Below, piece by piece: positions 8,035-17,266 of a stretch of 30,603 nt of DNA. The first letter of the stretch is position 1; the number at the start of each line of letters is the position of its first letter. The notes under the pieces are model-generated. The model was not told the origin of the DNA and did not search any database. It worked only from the letters and a program-made list of their open reading frames with translations. This DNA is from Proteiniphilum sp. UBA5283 (GTDB lineage: Bacteria > Bacteroidota > Bacteroidia > Bacteroidales > Dysgonomonadaceae), in contig DHSP01000040.1 in the NCBI GenBank assembly GCA_002408485.1, forward strand, positions 2,728 to 33,330, in the 5' to 3' direction. A program made the translations under genes and the position numbers.

Positions 8035-11000
8035 ATGATACCACAAAAGCTTTTTTTCATAACATTCGTTTTGTTTTTTTGTCTCACTCAAGAGGTAAGC
8101 TCCAAGGAAACTACTTTTAAAAGACCACGCATTCTTGTCAGTACGGATATTGGAGGCACAGACCCCGATGACAATCAGTCGATGATGCACCTCCTGACGT
8201 ATAGCAATCAATTCGAGATCGAAGGGCTAATCTCGTCACCATCATATGGCAAAGGGCATAAAGAGGAGATAATCAGAATGATCAACCTTTTTGAGAAAGA
8301 TCTACCACTGCTGCAAAGAAAGATTGAAGGTTATCCCGATCCCGCATACCTTCGTAGTATCTGTAAACAGGGAAGAAGGGGATTGGCCCCATTTAAAGGA
8401 TATGATAAATCTACGGAGGGATCGGATTGGATCATAAAATGTGCAAAAAAGAAAAGCGATCGACCCTTGTGGATACTTGTATGGGGTGGACTTGAGGATC
8501 TGGCACAGGCACTGCATGATGCGCCAGAGATAAAAAAACGAATAAAAGTGTATTGGATAGGGGGACCAAACAAAAAATGGTCTGTCAATAGCTACCTCTA
8601 TATCGTGAAGCACTTTCCGGATCTTTTTTTTATTGAAAACAACGCCTCTTACAGAGGTTTTATCTCTGACAATACAAAGGAGGACAAGTTTAACAACGGG
8701 TATTATGACAACTTTATCAATGGAGCAGGATATCTGGGAGCTGATTTCAAAAGGTATTACGAGGGGAACGTGAAAATGGGAGACACGCCTTCTTTGTTAT
8801 ATCTTATGAATGGGAATTCTGACAATCCCTGCGGAGAAAGTTGGGGCGGGAGTTTTGAGAGAATGGAATACAGCAACAGATTCGTTTTTGACAGAAACAC
8901 TACAATAAATGACACTGTTCCGACGTATTCAATTATCGAGTTAATTTTCAGTGGTCCCAAAATAGAGAAAGAGGCGGGGACTCCCTGTTTTACATTGCAT
9001 ATTGACAAACAAAAGTGGGATGGATATTACCTTGGAAATGGATCTTATAGTGTGAAATACTCACCAAAAGCACCGGCGACATTACACTATACAATAAGTT
9101 CTGACATCATCGAAATAAATGGAAATAGAGGTGTATTTGTCAGTGATGGCTCTTGGCCGGGGAAGCCAACACCTTCCTGCATTGAATTAGGTAGAAACTG
9201 GTTCACAGATAAAACAGATATAAATCTTTTTGATGGAATCTGGCAGGGAAGCAAAACTGTTTCCAAATGGAGAAATGAAGTGCTGGCCGATTGGGGTAAG
9301 AGGCTTTCCTTGCTCAAACAAAAAGCAATGTTGAATGGTATTCCCCGGGACACGAGCTATACGGTGCAAAGCTCTTATATCAAAGAATTAAAACGTTTCC
9401 CATATATAAAAACAGTGAACACTTCAATTCCTGAAGGAGTTACTTCTTTTAATGATATTGTATACAAGAAGGTTACTGATACAAAATTTGGCGATAGGGA
9501 GCTAACGCTTTCAATTTACCGTCCCGATAATGATCATCCACTTCCAGCTGTATTAATGATACACGGCGGTGGCTGGAATTCCGGCTCACCCGATATGCAA
9601 AAATCATTGGCCATTAACCTTGCGAAAAAAGGTTTTGTGACAGCCACGGTAGAATACCGGCTGATACCGGAAGCAATCTATCCTGCTGGAGAAGAAGACT
9701 TGAACGATGCGACAAAGTGGTTATACGAAAATGCCGATGCCTATCAGATTGAAAGGGAAAAAATTGCCGTTTCCGGTTGCTCCGCGGGTGGACAACTGGC
9801 GGCATTGATTGGGACAAAAAATCGGGATGGCTTAATTAGAGCAGTACTGAATATTGATGGTATTTCTAGTTTCGTCAATAAGGAAACAATCGACCGGGCA
9901 CAAAAAGCCCATGTCACCGGGGACAACATGCCTGTAGACGCACTGTGGCTTGGCGGAACATATTTTGAAAAGCCCGGAACATGGGAAGATGCCTCGGCAC
10001 TGTTTTGGGTCCATACCAATTCTGCTCCTGTATGTTTTATCAACAGCGCTATCCCTCGTTTCCATAATGGACGGGATGAACATATTCGCAAATTAGACAG
10101 TTTAAACATTTATTCTGAGGTTCATACTTTTGAGGATACACCACACACCTTTTGGCTTTTTCATCCCTGGCATCTCTCCACGGTGAATTATGCCGCCAAT
10201 TTTTTGTGGAAAATATTTGATAAAGTATCAGACATTGATCGTAAAGAGTATGATTTTGTGGTTGCTCAAGATGGATCAGGCGATTTCCGGACCGTACAGG
10301 AAGCAATCGATGCGGTACCTGATTTTCGTAAACAATCAACCCGTATTTTTATCCGAAAAGGATTTTACAGGGAAAAAATCATTATCCCTGACACTAAGCA
10401 TTCCCTGACACTAATTGGTGAGGACAAGCATAAAACCATTTTATCATTCAATAATTTCGCTTCCAGGAAAAGTATTCTTGGAGATGAAATAGGGACTTCG
10501 GGCTCCGCAAGCATCTATATCTGCCCCGATAATTTCAGGGCAGAAAATATTACTTTTGAAAATGCAGCAGGGCCTATTGGTCAGGCCGTTGCCATCATCG
10601 TTCGAAGCGACCGTGCCTCTTTTATCAATTGTCGTTTTCTGGGTTTTCAGGATACGCTTTACACCCATAAAATCGGGAGTAAACAATATTATAACAACTG
10701 CTATATCGAAGGCACCGTTGATTTTATTTTTGGCTCCTCTATCGCATATTTCGATGAATGTGAAATATATTGCAAACAGGATGGATATATTACTGCTGCT
10801 TCTACTCCTGAAGATCAGACACACGGCTATGTCTTCTACAGATGCGAGATAGAAGGTGAAAATAAAAATTCATTTTACCTGGGAAGACCGTGGCGCCCCT
10901 TTGCTCATGTCGTATTTATCGAGTGTCACTTGGGAGAAACAATTAAAGCAGAAGGTTGGCATAACTGGGGAAAAACATCCAATGAGGATTCCGTAAAATA

Positions 11001-11133
11001 TGGAGAATACAAAAATGAGGGAAAGGGTGCAAATCCACTCAAAAGAGTTCCGTGGTCTAAACAGTTAAATAGAAATGATCTTCAAAAATACTCCGTTATT
11101 AATGTGCTTGGAGAAGATTTTATAAAAAAATAG
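8035..11133 (+). CDS. Three-domain fusion: DUF1593 nucleoside-hydrolase-like, alpha/beta-hydrolase esterase, CE8 pectin methylesterase
   Basis: One uninterrupted 1032-residue frame with a signal peptide (about residues 1-23). Domain 1, about 30-440, begins RPRILVSTDIGGTDPDDNQS. Its acidic cluster Asp38, Asp43, Asp45, Asp46 recalls the calcium site of nucleoside hydrolases and matches the DUF1593/Sde182-type family, with a beta-sandwich-like tail. Domain 2, about 470-735, is an alpha/beta-hydrolase with oxyanion motif HGGGW (His510 onwards), nucleophile motif GCSAGG (Ser583) and a late histidine in DTPHTFWLF. Domain 3, about 739-1032, is CE8: YDFVVAQDGSGDFRTVQ, GQAVA, GFQDTLY (Asp873), GTVDFIFG (Asp896) and LGRPW (Arg951). 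Domain 3 should remove methyl esters from homogalacturonan; domain 2 is plausibly an acetylesterase (inference); the role of domain 1 is unknown. All visible key residues are present, so the domains look functional. It is last in unit 1, followed by the susC promoter region. Confidence 0.92.
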   Translation: MIPQKLFFITFVLFFCLTQEVSSKETTFKRPRILVSTDIGGTDPDDNQSMMHLLTYSNQFEIEGLISSPSYGKGHKEEIIRMINLFEKDLPLLQRKIEGYPDPAYLRSICKQGRRGLAPFKGYDKSTEGSDWIIKCAKKKSDRPLWILVWGGLEDLAQALHDAPEIKKRIKVYWIGGPNKKWSVNSYLYIVKHFPDLFFIENNASYRGFISDNTKEDKFNNGYYDNFINGAGYLGADFKRYYEGNVKMGDTPSLLYLMNGNSDNPCGESWGGSFERMEYSNRFVFDRNTTINDTVPTYSIIELIFSGPKIEKEAGTPCFTLHIDKQKWDGYYLGNGSYSVKYSPKAPATLHYTISSDIIEINGNRGVFVSDGSWPGKPTPSCIELGRNWFTDKTDINLFDGIWQGSKTVSKWRNEVLADWGKRLSLLKQKAMLNGIPRDTSYTVQSSYIKELKRFPYIKTVNTSIPEGVTSFNDIVYKKVTDTKFGDRELTLSIYRPDNDHPLPAVLMIHGGGWNSGSPDMQKSLAINLAKKGFVTATVEYRLIPEAIYPAGEEDLNDATKWLYENADAYQIEREKIAVSGCSAGGQLAALIGTKNRDGLIRAVLNIDGISSFVNKETIDRAQKAHVTGDNMPVDALWLGGTYFEKPGTWEDASALFWVHTNSAPVCFINSAIPRFHNGRDEHIRKLDSLNIYSEVHTFEDTPHTFWLFHPWHLSTVNYAANFLWKIFDKVSDIDRKEYDFVVAQDGSGDFRTVQEAIDAVPDFRKQSTRIFIRKGFYREKIIIPDTKHSLTLIGEDKHKTILSFNNFASRKSILGDEIGTSGSASIYICPDNFRAENITFENAAGPIGQAVAIIVRSDRASFINCRFLGFQDTLYTHKIGSKQYYNNCYIEGTVDFIFGSSIAYFDECEIYCKQDGYITAASTPEDQTHGYVFYRCEIEGENKNSFYLGRPWRPFAHVVFIECHLGETIKAEGWHNWGKTSNEDSVKYGEYKNEGKGANPLKRVPWSKQLNRNDLQKYSVINVLGEDFIKK

Positions 11134-11210
11134 ACCAACAATCATGGATCAAAAAACATAAAACGGGCAGGATTGTAAAAATCTCTTGAATTAAATAAAA
11201 TATAATTAAA

Positions 11211-11273
11211 CGATTCAACACCCTTTAAAAACCAATTTATCAACCATTATAAATATAATATTGACTAAAATTG
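11211..11273 (+). promoter_or_regulatory. Unit 2 (susC) promoter with conserved PUL operator element (copy 2)
   Basis: Bases 11211-11239 carry the element, with the core CACCCTTTAAAAACCAAT identical to copy 1. TAAAATTG at 11266-11273 is a slightly imperfect TAnnTTTG -7 box. The spacing from the CC at 11232 to the TA at 11266 is 34 nt, as in the other two copies. The start of transcription would fall near 11280, giving a leader of about 125 nt before susC. The rest of the intergenic stretch 11134-11404 is A+T-rich and shows no clear terminator for unit 1. Confidence 0.7.
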
Positions 11274-11316
11274 TGATGTATAACTTTATGTTGTTGTTTA
11301 AAACGATGGCCTAAAA

Positions 11317-11353
11317 ACGTAGTAGGGCGACAAAGAGAGCATAGCCGCTACGT
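11317..11353 (+). other. Possible stem-loop in the susC leader
   Basis: ACGTAG (11317-11322) pairs with CTACGT (11348-11353), and inside it GGC (11326-11328) can pair with GCC (11344-11346) across a small internal loop. It lies within the predicted 5' untranslated leader of susC. The stem is short and may be incidental. Confidence 0.25.
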
Positions 11354-11404
11354 GTTGACTTTTTAAAACATTTTAATTCATCTTATTATCTAATTTTACA
11401 ATGT

Positions 11405-14400
11405 ATGAACAATTTAACATGGAAACCAAGACTATTCGTTAGTCTGCTATTTTTCCTCTGCGTACTGATTATCACAGCTCAGGAACAAACAATAAGAGGC
11501 GTGGTAAAAGATACCAGAGGCGTACCTATCATTGGTGCCAACGTGATGGTAAAAGGCACCAGCATCGGAACAGCTACTGATCTGGAAGGGAACTATAGTC
11601 TTACGGTTCCGTCATCGGCAAATAGGCTGCACGTCTCCTATATCGGGATGAGAGAAATCGAAGTTCCAATCACAGGAAATGTTGTCAACATCATTATGGA
11701 GGAGGATGTTTCCAGTTTGGATGAGCTGGTGGTCATCGGCTATGGCACTGTAAGGAAAAGAGATTTAACCGGTTCGGTTGCGTCTGTCAGGGGGGAATCG
11801 ATCAAGGCCGCGCCCGTCTCGAACGTTGCACAGGCACTGCAAGGAAAGCTGGCGGGTGTAAATGTGATTTCACAGGATGGACGCCCCGATGCCTCTTTCT
11901 CAATCCGTGTACGTGGTGGTGGATCCATCTCTCAAAGCAATGAACCGCTGATATTAATTGATGGTATACAGGGCAACATTGGCGATATACCGGCTGACAT
12001 GATTGAAAGTATTGATGTGTTGAAAGATGCCTCCTCAACGGCAATATACGGTGCGCGTGGTGCAAATGGTGTAATTCTTGTCACCACAAGAAGGGGTAAA
12101 GAGGGTAAGGCCTCTGTCAGCTATAGTGGTTATGCTAAATTCAATACCCCAACAGGCTATCTCGACACTTTTAATCCCTATGATTATTTGACCTATAAAT
12201 GGGGGCTCCTCGACACCTATTTTGGCGCAAGCTATACGGAACCATTTCAGCGGTTGTTTGGACTTGGTTCGTATGCCGGCAATACCTCAGGTATTGAAGC
12301 GTATAAAAATGTGGCCCCTTACAATCTTCAGAAGGAGGTGTACAACAGTTCATTTTCGCACAATCATGACCTTACTGTTACAACAGGTACAGAAAAGACC
12401 AAAATCATCTTTGGCTTGAATTACACCGACGAAGATGGGATGAAACTGAACTCATACTTCAGGAGAGCCACGGCATCCTTCAAGTTGGATCAGAACATCA
12501 GTAAAAATCTTGATTTCAATCTGGATGTACGATATACGGACAGGGAAACCATGGGTAACGAGGGAACCACCAATGGTTTCGGATCATCCCTCTCCGGTGC
12601 TTACCGGTTCCGCCCCATTGCGGTTGAAGATATCAAAGGGGATCTTACCTATTTAGATCACGGATCCATTTCAGGTGAAGAGAAGTTTGTGATGTACGAC
12701 ATGTTTGACCCGGTAGCCGTGATCAAAGATCACGAAAACTTAACAAAAGGTCAGTCATTTCGTGGCACAAGCGGAGTAAACTGGACAATTTTGAATGGGC
12801 TAAGTTATCGCACGGAGCTGACATTAGCTCGTAACTATGTTCAGAATGAAAACTGGCGCGGCCCAACACCTTTCGGCAACGAAGAGAGTTACCTGGATGG
12901 CAATGGCAAAGCTGTCTATGCAGGTGATGCAGACTACAGAAAAAGTGACGCTTGGAACCTGCGCTGGTCGAACACCCTCAATTATGCCATGACACTGAGC
13001 GAGGTACACCGCGTAAATTTCCTGGCAGGACAGGAATTAACCAATTCAAGCGGGTCGTTCATGCGCATTCAGGGAGAACGATATCCTGCTAATTTCACAA
13101 GAGACAATGCCTTCGCTATGATCTCGCAGTATGGTGCAAACCTCAGAATTTCCTCCGGAGTAACCACTCCCGGTCGCATCCTCTCCTATTTTGGCAGGGC
13201 AAATTACTCCCTTCACGACAAGTACATCATCACGGCGACCTTCCGTGCCGATGGATCGTCAACCTTCTCTCCTGAACATCGTTGGGGGTATTTCCCGGCA
13301 GCTGCTTTGGCATGGCGCGTATCTGAAGAGTCCTTTCTGGAGGAGGCCGATTGGCTTGACGATTTGAAATTTCGTTTATCGTATGGCGAGGTGGGGAATG
13401 ATGCCATCAGCGCCGATCAGTGGTCACAGCTCTGGGCAGCCTCCACGGATCCGCGCTTCCAGTATGGATTAAACAACGAACCTTATCCCTCTTACGACCT
13501 GGCATCTGACCAGATGGCAAACCGCGACCTGAAGTGGGAAACTACCATTACACGCAATATCGGTCTCGACTTTACAGTATTAAAAAATCGTTTGTGGGGG
13601 ACTATCGATCTCTACAAAAACACCACAAAGGACTTGTTGATGCTGACTGACATACCTTCCATCACAGGCTTTAATACCAGCTTCGCAAATATTGGCCAAA
13701 CAAGCAATAAAGGTATTGAATTTTCACTTTCGGGTGAAATATTTAAGAACAACGACTGGAATATTTCAGCAAGTGCAAACATCAACTTTAATAAGGGAAA
13801 CATTGATAAGCTTGCAGAAGGGCTCCAAAGTGCTTATGGAACACAATTTCTTCAATCCGGAATCCCGAGTGCCGACTATGCCTTGCTGGAAGGGAAACCT
13901 GTCGGCATTGTAATGGGATTAAAAATGGACGGAAAAGGATACTATACCACAAGTGATTTCGATTATGATGCGGGAACAGGCATGTACTCGCTGAAAGAGG
14001 GTATTCCTGATCTGGCCAGTTCCTTTGTAGGATTTCATGGTGGAATTGTACCAGCTGGTCAATATGCCTATCCCGGCATGCCAAAATTCAAAGATGTCAG
14101 CGGAGGCGAGGGTGTTCCAGACGGAGTATTGGATGAAAAAGACTATGTTGAAATCGGCAGGATGGTTCCTATACATACGGGAGGCTTCAATATCAGTGTT
14201 AATTACAAAAAATTCGATCTGGGTATGTTCTTTAACTGGAGCTACGGAAACGATATTTACAACGCCAACAAACTGGCAACACTTTACAACGGTGAAAAAG
14301 GCGGTGGCTTATATGGCAATAAACTAGCCATTGTAAATGACACCTACAAGCTATACGAAATCCAGAACGGAAATCTGGTGCGACTTGCCACACCCGATCA

Positions 14401-14740
14401 GTTAGATGCCGCAAACGTACACGCAAGTTTGCCCTTGACATATCTGAAACAAGGCTATGTATCCAATATCGGAATTGAAGATGGTTCATACCTACGGCTT
14501 AACACGTTGACTTTAGGCTATACCTTGCCAAGACTGTTGCTTGATGCGGTAAAAATTAACAACATCCGTTTATATGGTTCCATTTACAATGTGTTTACAC
14601 TGACAAGTTATTCGGGTCTTGACCCTGAAGTCAATACACAGCAGAACGCGAACAATGCGCGTTACCCCACTCCGGGTTTTGATTGGGGAACCTATCCCCG
14701 GTCCCGTCAGTTTGTGCTGGGGATAAACGCCACTTTCTAA
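11405..14740 (+). CDS. SusC/RagA-type TonB-dependent outer-membrane transporter
   Basis: The 1111-residue product has a signal peptide cleaved after about Ala25 (ITAQEQ). It is followed by a carboxypeptidase-regulatory-like domain (about 29-100, IRGVVKDTRGVPIIGANVMV). The TonB box region DELVVIGYGTVRKRDLTGSV begins at Asp106. A plug domain (about 112-235, with LIDGIQGNIGDIPADMIES and TAIYGARGANGVILV) and a long beta-barrel follow, ending in an aromatic C-terminus (GINATF). Length and order are typical for SusC. Family knowledge: it forms the gated barrel that imports oligosaccharides with SusD using TonB energy. Substrate here is inferred to be pectic oligosaccharide. It is first in unit 2, directly followed by susD, and ATG at 11405 gives the signal peptide in frame. 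Confidence 0.96.
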   Translation: MNNLTWKPRLFVSLLFFLCVLIITAQEQTIRGVVKDTRGVPIIGANVMVKGTSIGTATDLEGNYSLTVPSSANRLHVSYIGMREIEVPITGNVVNIIMEEDVSSLDELVVIGYGTVRKRDLTGSVASVRGESIKAAPVSNVAQALQGKLAGVNVISQDGRPDASFSIRVRGGGSISQSNEPLILIDGIQGNIGDIPADMIESIDVLKDASSTAIYGARGANGVILVTTRRGKEGKASVSYSGYAKFNTPTGYLDTFNPYDYLTYKWGLLDTYFGASYTEPFQRLFGLGSYAGNTSGIEAYKNVAPYNLQKEVYNSSFSHNHDLTVTTGTEKTKIIFGLNYTDEDGMKLNSYFRRATASFKLDQNISKNLDFNLDVRYTDRETMGNEGTTNGFGSSLSGAYRFRPIAVEDIKGDLTYLDHGSISGEEKFVMYDMFDPVAVIKDHENLTKGQSFRGTSGVNWTILNGLSYRTELTLARNYVQNENWRGPTPFGNEESYLDGNGKAVYAGDADYRKSDAWNLRWSNTLNYAMTLSEVHRVNFLAGQELTNSSGSFMRIQGERYPANFTRDNAFAMISQYGANLRISSGVTTPGRILSYFGRANYSLHDKYIITATFRADGSSTFSPEHRWGYFPAAALAWRVSEESFLEEADWLDDLKFRLSYGEVGNDAISADQWSQLWAASTDPRFQYGLNNEPYPSYDLASDQMANRDLKWETTITRNIGLDFTVLKNRLWGTIDLYKNTTKDLLMLTDIPSITGFNTSFANIGQTSNKGIEFSLSGEIFKNNDWNISASANINFNKGNIDKLAEGLQSAYGTQFLQSGIPSADYALLEGKPVGIVMGLKMDGKGYYTTSDFDYDAGTGMYSLKEGIPDLASSFVGFHGGIVPAGQYAYPGMPKFKDVSGGEGVPDGVLDEKDYVEIGRMVPIHTGGFNISVNYKKFDLGMFFNWSYGNDIYNANKLATLYNGEKGGGLYGNKLAIVNDTYKLYEIQNGNLVRLATPDQLDAANVHASLPLTYLKQGYVSNIGIEDGSYLRLNTLTLGYTLPRLLLDAVKINNIRLYGSIYNVFTLTSYSGLDPEVNTQQNANNARYPTPGFDWGTYPRSRQFVLGINATF

Positions 14741-14775
14741 TCGTGTAAATGAATAATAATTTTAAAGGAACAACA

Positions 14776-16836
14776 ATGATGAAAAAAATTGTAAAATATT
14801 TATTCCTGGCACTCATGCCATTCATGCTCGTTGTCTGCAGTGATTACCTGGATGTAGCAAATGCAGGCCAATCAGATGACAACTTTGTAATGTCAAGCCC
14901 CGATGAAGCATTTAAAACATTATCATGGGCGTACGCCAACTACCGTCAGGGAGCAGCGCATGGCGGTAACTACAACTGGCAGGATCCTCTGGGATCGGAT
15001 GCTGAATATATGAGCGAATATCCTACAGCGAATAATGTCATCGCACGCCTTCAACCCTCCGCAACCACGATAAACTCAGCATCAGGCCTATACAACACAT
15101 TGAACATTGTTCTTGCACGGGCTGCACGTATCGCCGACCTGATCGAATTGAAAGCAGAATATCAGGCCGATATTGCAGGTAATGGCCCCACAGCCTGGAC
15201 ACAACTTTATGGAGAAGCCAGGACCCTTTGGGCTTTGTGTGCCTGGGAATTGGTTCGCCATTTTGGGGATGTTCCTTTTGGATATGAAAATAAAATTGTG
15301 AACGAGTATCATTTGAGTTCACGTTTTGAGATAATGGACCAGATCATTGAAGAACTCAAAGCCGTAGAGGGTAAAATGTATGTATTGGGAGAGGGAGGTA
15401 TCACAGTAGAACGGATCAGTCGCACTTATGCCAATGCACTGATCGGTGAAATTGCACTTCATGCCGGCGGGTGGCAAACCATCCGGAGCGATGTGGCAAA
15501 CTTATATGGTGATGTAAAGTTTGAATACAAGGGTACCGATGACGGAACATGTGTCTACGCACGACGTATAGACTTTCAGGAATACATCAAAACAGCCGAA
15601 CAATATCTCAATATCGCTGTCAACACACAAAATGGGACAGCAAAACTGATCACTACTGATGACAGAACGACCAACAATCCTTTTCAGAAGCACTGGCAAG
15701 AGATAAATTCCAGACGCGAGAGTCCCGAATCGTTGTTTGAAATTGCCACCATTCCCGGTGTTGGGAACATTGAAGTCCCTTATAGTCAGGGACGGCCCGG
15801 CTCCAATAACGCAAACGTAAGATTGTTGAATACATTTGCAGCAATCCGTATCATCCCCACATTCTTTTACAATGCATATGAACCGGGTGACAAACGTCGC
15901 GATGTGAGTATGGTGGTTACCGGAAGCAATGCTGCAACCGGCCAGGAGGACCTTGTACCTTTGGGTGTAGGCACTCGTATCGGAGGCGGCGGCCCAAGCA
16001 TCAACAAATGGGACCAAAACAGAGGTGATGTTCCCGATTATCCCAATGCCACATTTCGTGCATCCGGTATGAACTACACCGTGATGAGAATGGCTGATGC
16101 GATGCTGATGCTTGCCGAAGCCAAAGCGATCCTGGGAACGGATAACTCCGGAGCAATAGCACTGGTGAACCAAATTCGACAGAGAGCATTTGGAAATACA
16201 AGCAAGAACATTGCAGGACTATCGGGAGAGGCTCTGTTGGATGCCATTTACAGTGAACGAAGATTAGAATTGTTAGGGGAGGGAGATATCCGCTGGGACA
16301 TGATTCGATCCGGCAAATTTAACGAGAGAGCGATTGCGGTGCGTCAGGAGATGGCAGCCATGTCTGCGGGCCTTGAAGCGGATGGATATTATACTTTTCC
16401 CAGTGGAAGAACCATTTCCAACTATATCTGGACAAAATATGTACAGATTGGCGGTAACCCAAAGGCAGTTGTGACGCAGGAAGCCCCGAACGAAACGGAT
16501 CCTGCTCTCTATCCCGGATGGAGAGGTATTTACAATTGGGGCGCACCAGCCCATACAGCCACCGCAAAAAATCTGGCCATCAAAGGACTATATCACTATA
16601 TCAATCCGAACGGCGCCGAGGCTGCGGCATTGGAAGCCGATGGGTACAAAAGAGTAAACTGGGGAATCAATATCTGGAACAATGCAAATGCAAAAGCTAT
16701 GTTCAATGCTGCTATCCTCGATGGAGTAGTAGGTCGTGAAACTCAGGCTCCCCGTTATTTCCATCCGATGCCACTTACGGTAATTGATCAATCGAAAGGC
16801 AATGTAACGAATGGATACGGACTACCGAACAATTAA
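14776..16836 (+). CDS. SusD/RagB-type surface glycan-binding lipoprotein
   Basis: The frame extends up to an ATG at 14749. The ATG at 14776 is preferred because AAAGGA stands just upstream and it gives a normal short lipoprotein signal, MMKKIVKYLFLALMPFMLVVC, then SDYLDV. The product is then 686 residues, on the long side for SusD. SusD-family features include the N-terminal SPDEAFKTLSWAYANYRQ helix region, a TPR-like helical core, and the C-terminal NYTVMRMADAMLMLAEAKA and IYSERRLELLGEGDIRWDMI motifs. Family knowledge: it sits as a lid on SusC at the cell surface and captures the glycan. It starts 35 nt after susC and is followed by a strong stem-loop before kdgF, a layout that often lets susCD be expressed above the downstream enzymes. 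Confidence 0.95.
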   Translation: MMKKIVKYLFLALMPFMLVVCSDYLDVANAGQSDDNFVMSSPDEAFKTLSWAYANYRQGAAHGGNYNWQDPLGSDAEYMSEYPTANNVIARLQPSATTINSASGLYNTLNIVLARAARIADLIELKAEYQADIAGNGPTAWTQLYGEARTLWALCAWELVRHFGDVPFGYENKIVNEYHLSSRFEIMDQIIEELKAVEGKMYVLGEGGITVERISRTYANALIGEIALHAGGWQTIRSDVANLYGDVKFEYKGTDDGTCVYARRIDFQEYIKTAEQYLNIAVNTQNGTAKLITTDDRTTNNPFQKHWQEINSRRESPESLFEIATIPGVGNIEVPYSQGRPGSNNANVRLLNTFAAIRIIPTFFYNAYEPGDKRRDVSMVVTGSNAATGQEDLVPLGVGTRIGGGGPSINKWDQNRGDVPDYPNATFRASGMNYTVMRMADAMLMLAEAKAILGTDNSGAIALVNQIRQRAFGNTSKNIAGLSGEALLDAIYSERRLELLGEGDIRWDMIRSGKFNERAIAVRQEMAAMSAGLEADGYYTFPSGRTISNYIWTKYVQIGGNPKAVVTQEAPNETDPALYPGWRGIYNWGAPAHTATAKNLAIKGLYHYINPNGAEAAALEADGYKRVNWGINIWNNANAKAMFNAAILDGVVGRETQAPRYFHPMPLTVIDQSKGNVTNGYGLPNN

Positions 16837-16870
16837 TGTCTTCTCTAAGCTTTAGGCAGTATATCACTCA

Positions 16871-16906
16871 AAAGGTTACTCAGGGAAAACTCCTCGAGTA
16901 ACCTTT
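16871..16906 (+). terminator. Stem-loop between susD and kdgF (attenuator or processing site)
   Basis: AAAGGTTACTC (16871-16881) is a perfect 11-bp complement of GAGTAACCTTT (16896-16906), with a 14-nt loop that can pair further (AGG with CCT). No long T tract follows (TTTATAA), so it is not a classical strong terminator. A partial terminator or an RNA-stabilising 3' end for susCD mRNA would fit. The kdgF start codon is only 14 nt downstream. Confidence 0.6.
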
Positions 16907-16920
16907 ATAAACCAATTCAT

Positions 16921-17265
16921 ATGAAACAAAACAGCGATCATTTTTTACACAATGATGAGATTGACTGGCAATTTGCCGGAGAGGGGATCACAAGACAGAT
17001 TATGGGTTATGACAACCAAATCATGCTGGTGAAAGTCAAGTTTGAAAAAGGAGCGATTGGTGCAGAACATGCTCATCCCCATACCCAGACAACCTATGTT
17101 GCAAGCGGTCTGTTTGAATTTACGATTGATGGCAAAAAGGAAATTGTCAAGAGTGGCGACGGTATATATGTGGCTCCAAACCTATTACATGGCACCGTAT
17201 GCCTTGAACCAGGGATATTAATTGATGTCTTCAGCCCGATGCGTGAAGATTTTATCACAGAGTGA
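16921..17265 (+). CDS. kdgF: Cupin protein KdgF-like, unsaturated uronate ring-opening
   Basis: A single-domain cupin of 114 residues without a signal peptide, so presumably cytoplasmic. The metal-binding cupin motif is GAIGAEHAHPHTQTTYVASG with His50, His52, His54 and Gln56 available as ligands, plus His90 in NLLHGTV. The C-terminal IDVFSPMREDF (Asp102, Arg108) is characteristic of KdgF. Family knowledge: KdgF converts the 4,5-unsaturated galacturonate or guluronate released by lyases into the linear keto form, 5-keto-4-deoxyuronate. It is the only obviously cytoplasmic enzyme in the window and links the lyases to central metabolism. It sits between susD and a PL10 gene, whose ATG begins one base after the kdgF stop codon, suggesting translational coupling. 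A generic cupin of unknown role is the alternative. Confidence 0.85.
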   Translation: MKQNSDHFLHNDEIDWQFAGEGITRQIMGYDNQIMLVKVKFEKGAIGAEHAHPHTQTTYVASGLFEFTIDGKKEIVKSGDGIYVAPNLLHGTVCLEPGILIDVFSPMREDFITE

Positions 17266-17266
17266 G

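Noticed and set aside
11138..11177. Possible terminator after unit 1 (ACAATC pairing with GATTGT)
   Set aside because: Only six base pairs with a loop of nearly 30 nt and no T tract.
15502..16173. Minus-strand open frame of 223 codons opposite susD
   Set aside because: Lies wholly within a well-supported SusD gene and resembles no protein family.
16896..16947. Fourth copy of the operator element ahead of kdgF
   Set aside because: The core is degenerate (CCTTTATAAACCAATT), there is no TAnnTTTG-like box at the 34-nt offset, and it would drive transcription from inside the gene; kept only as a remark with the stem-loop.
17222..17266. Upstream start for the divergent PL10 inside kdgF
   Set aside because: The extension puts 15 residues before an otherwise clean signal peptide; ATG 17267 directly after the kdgF stop fits better.
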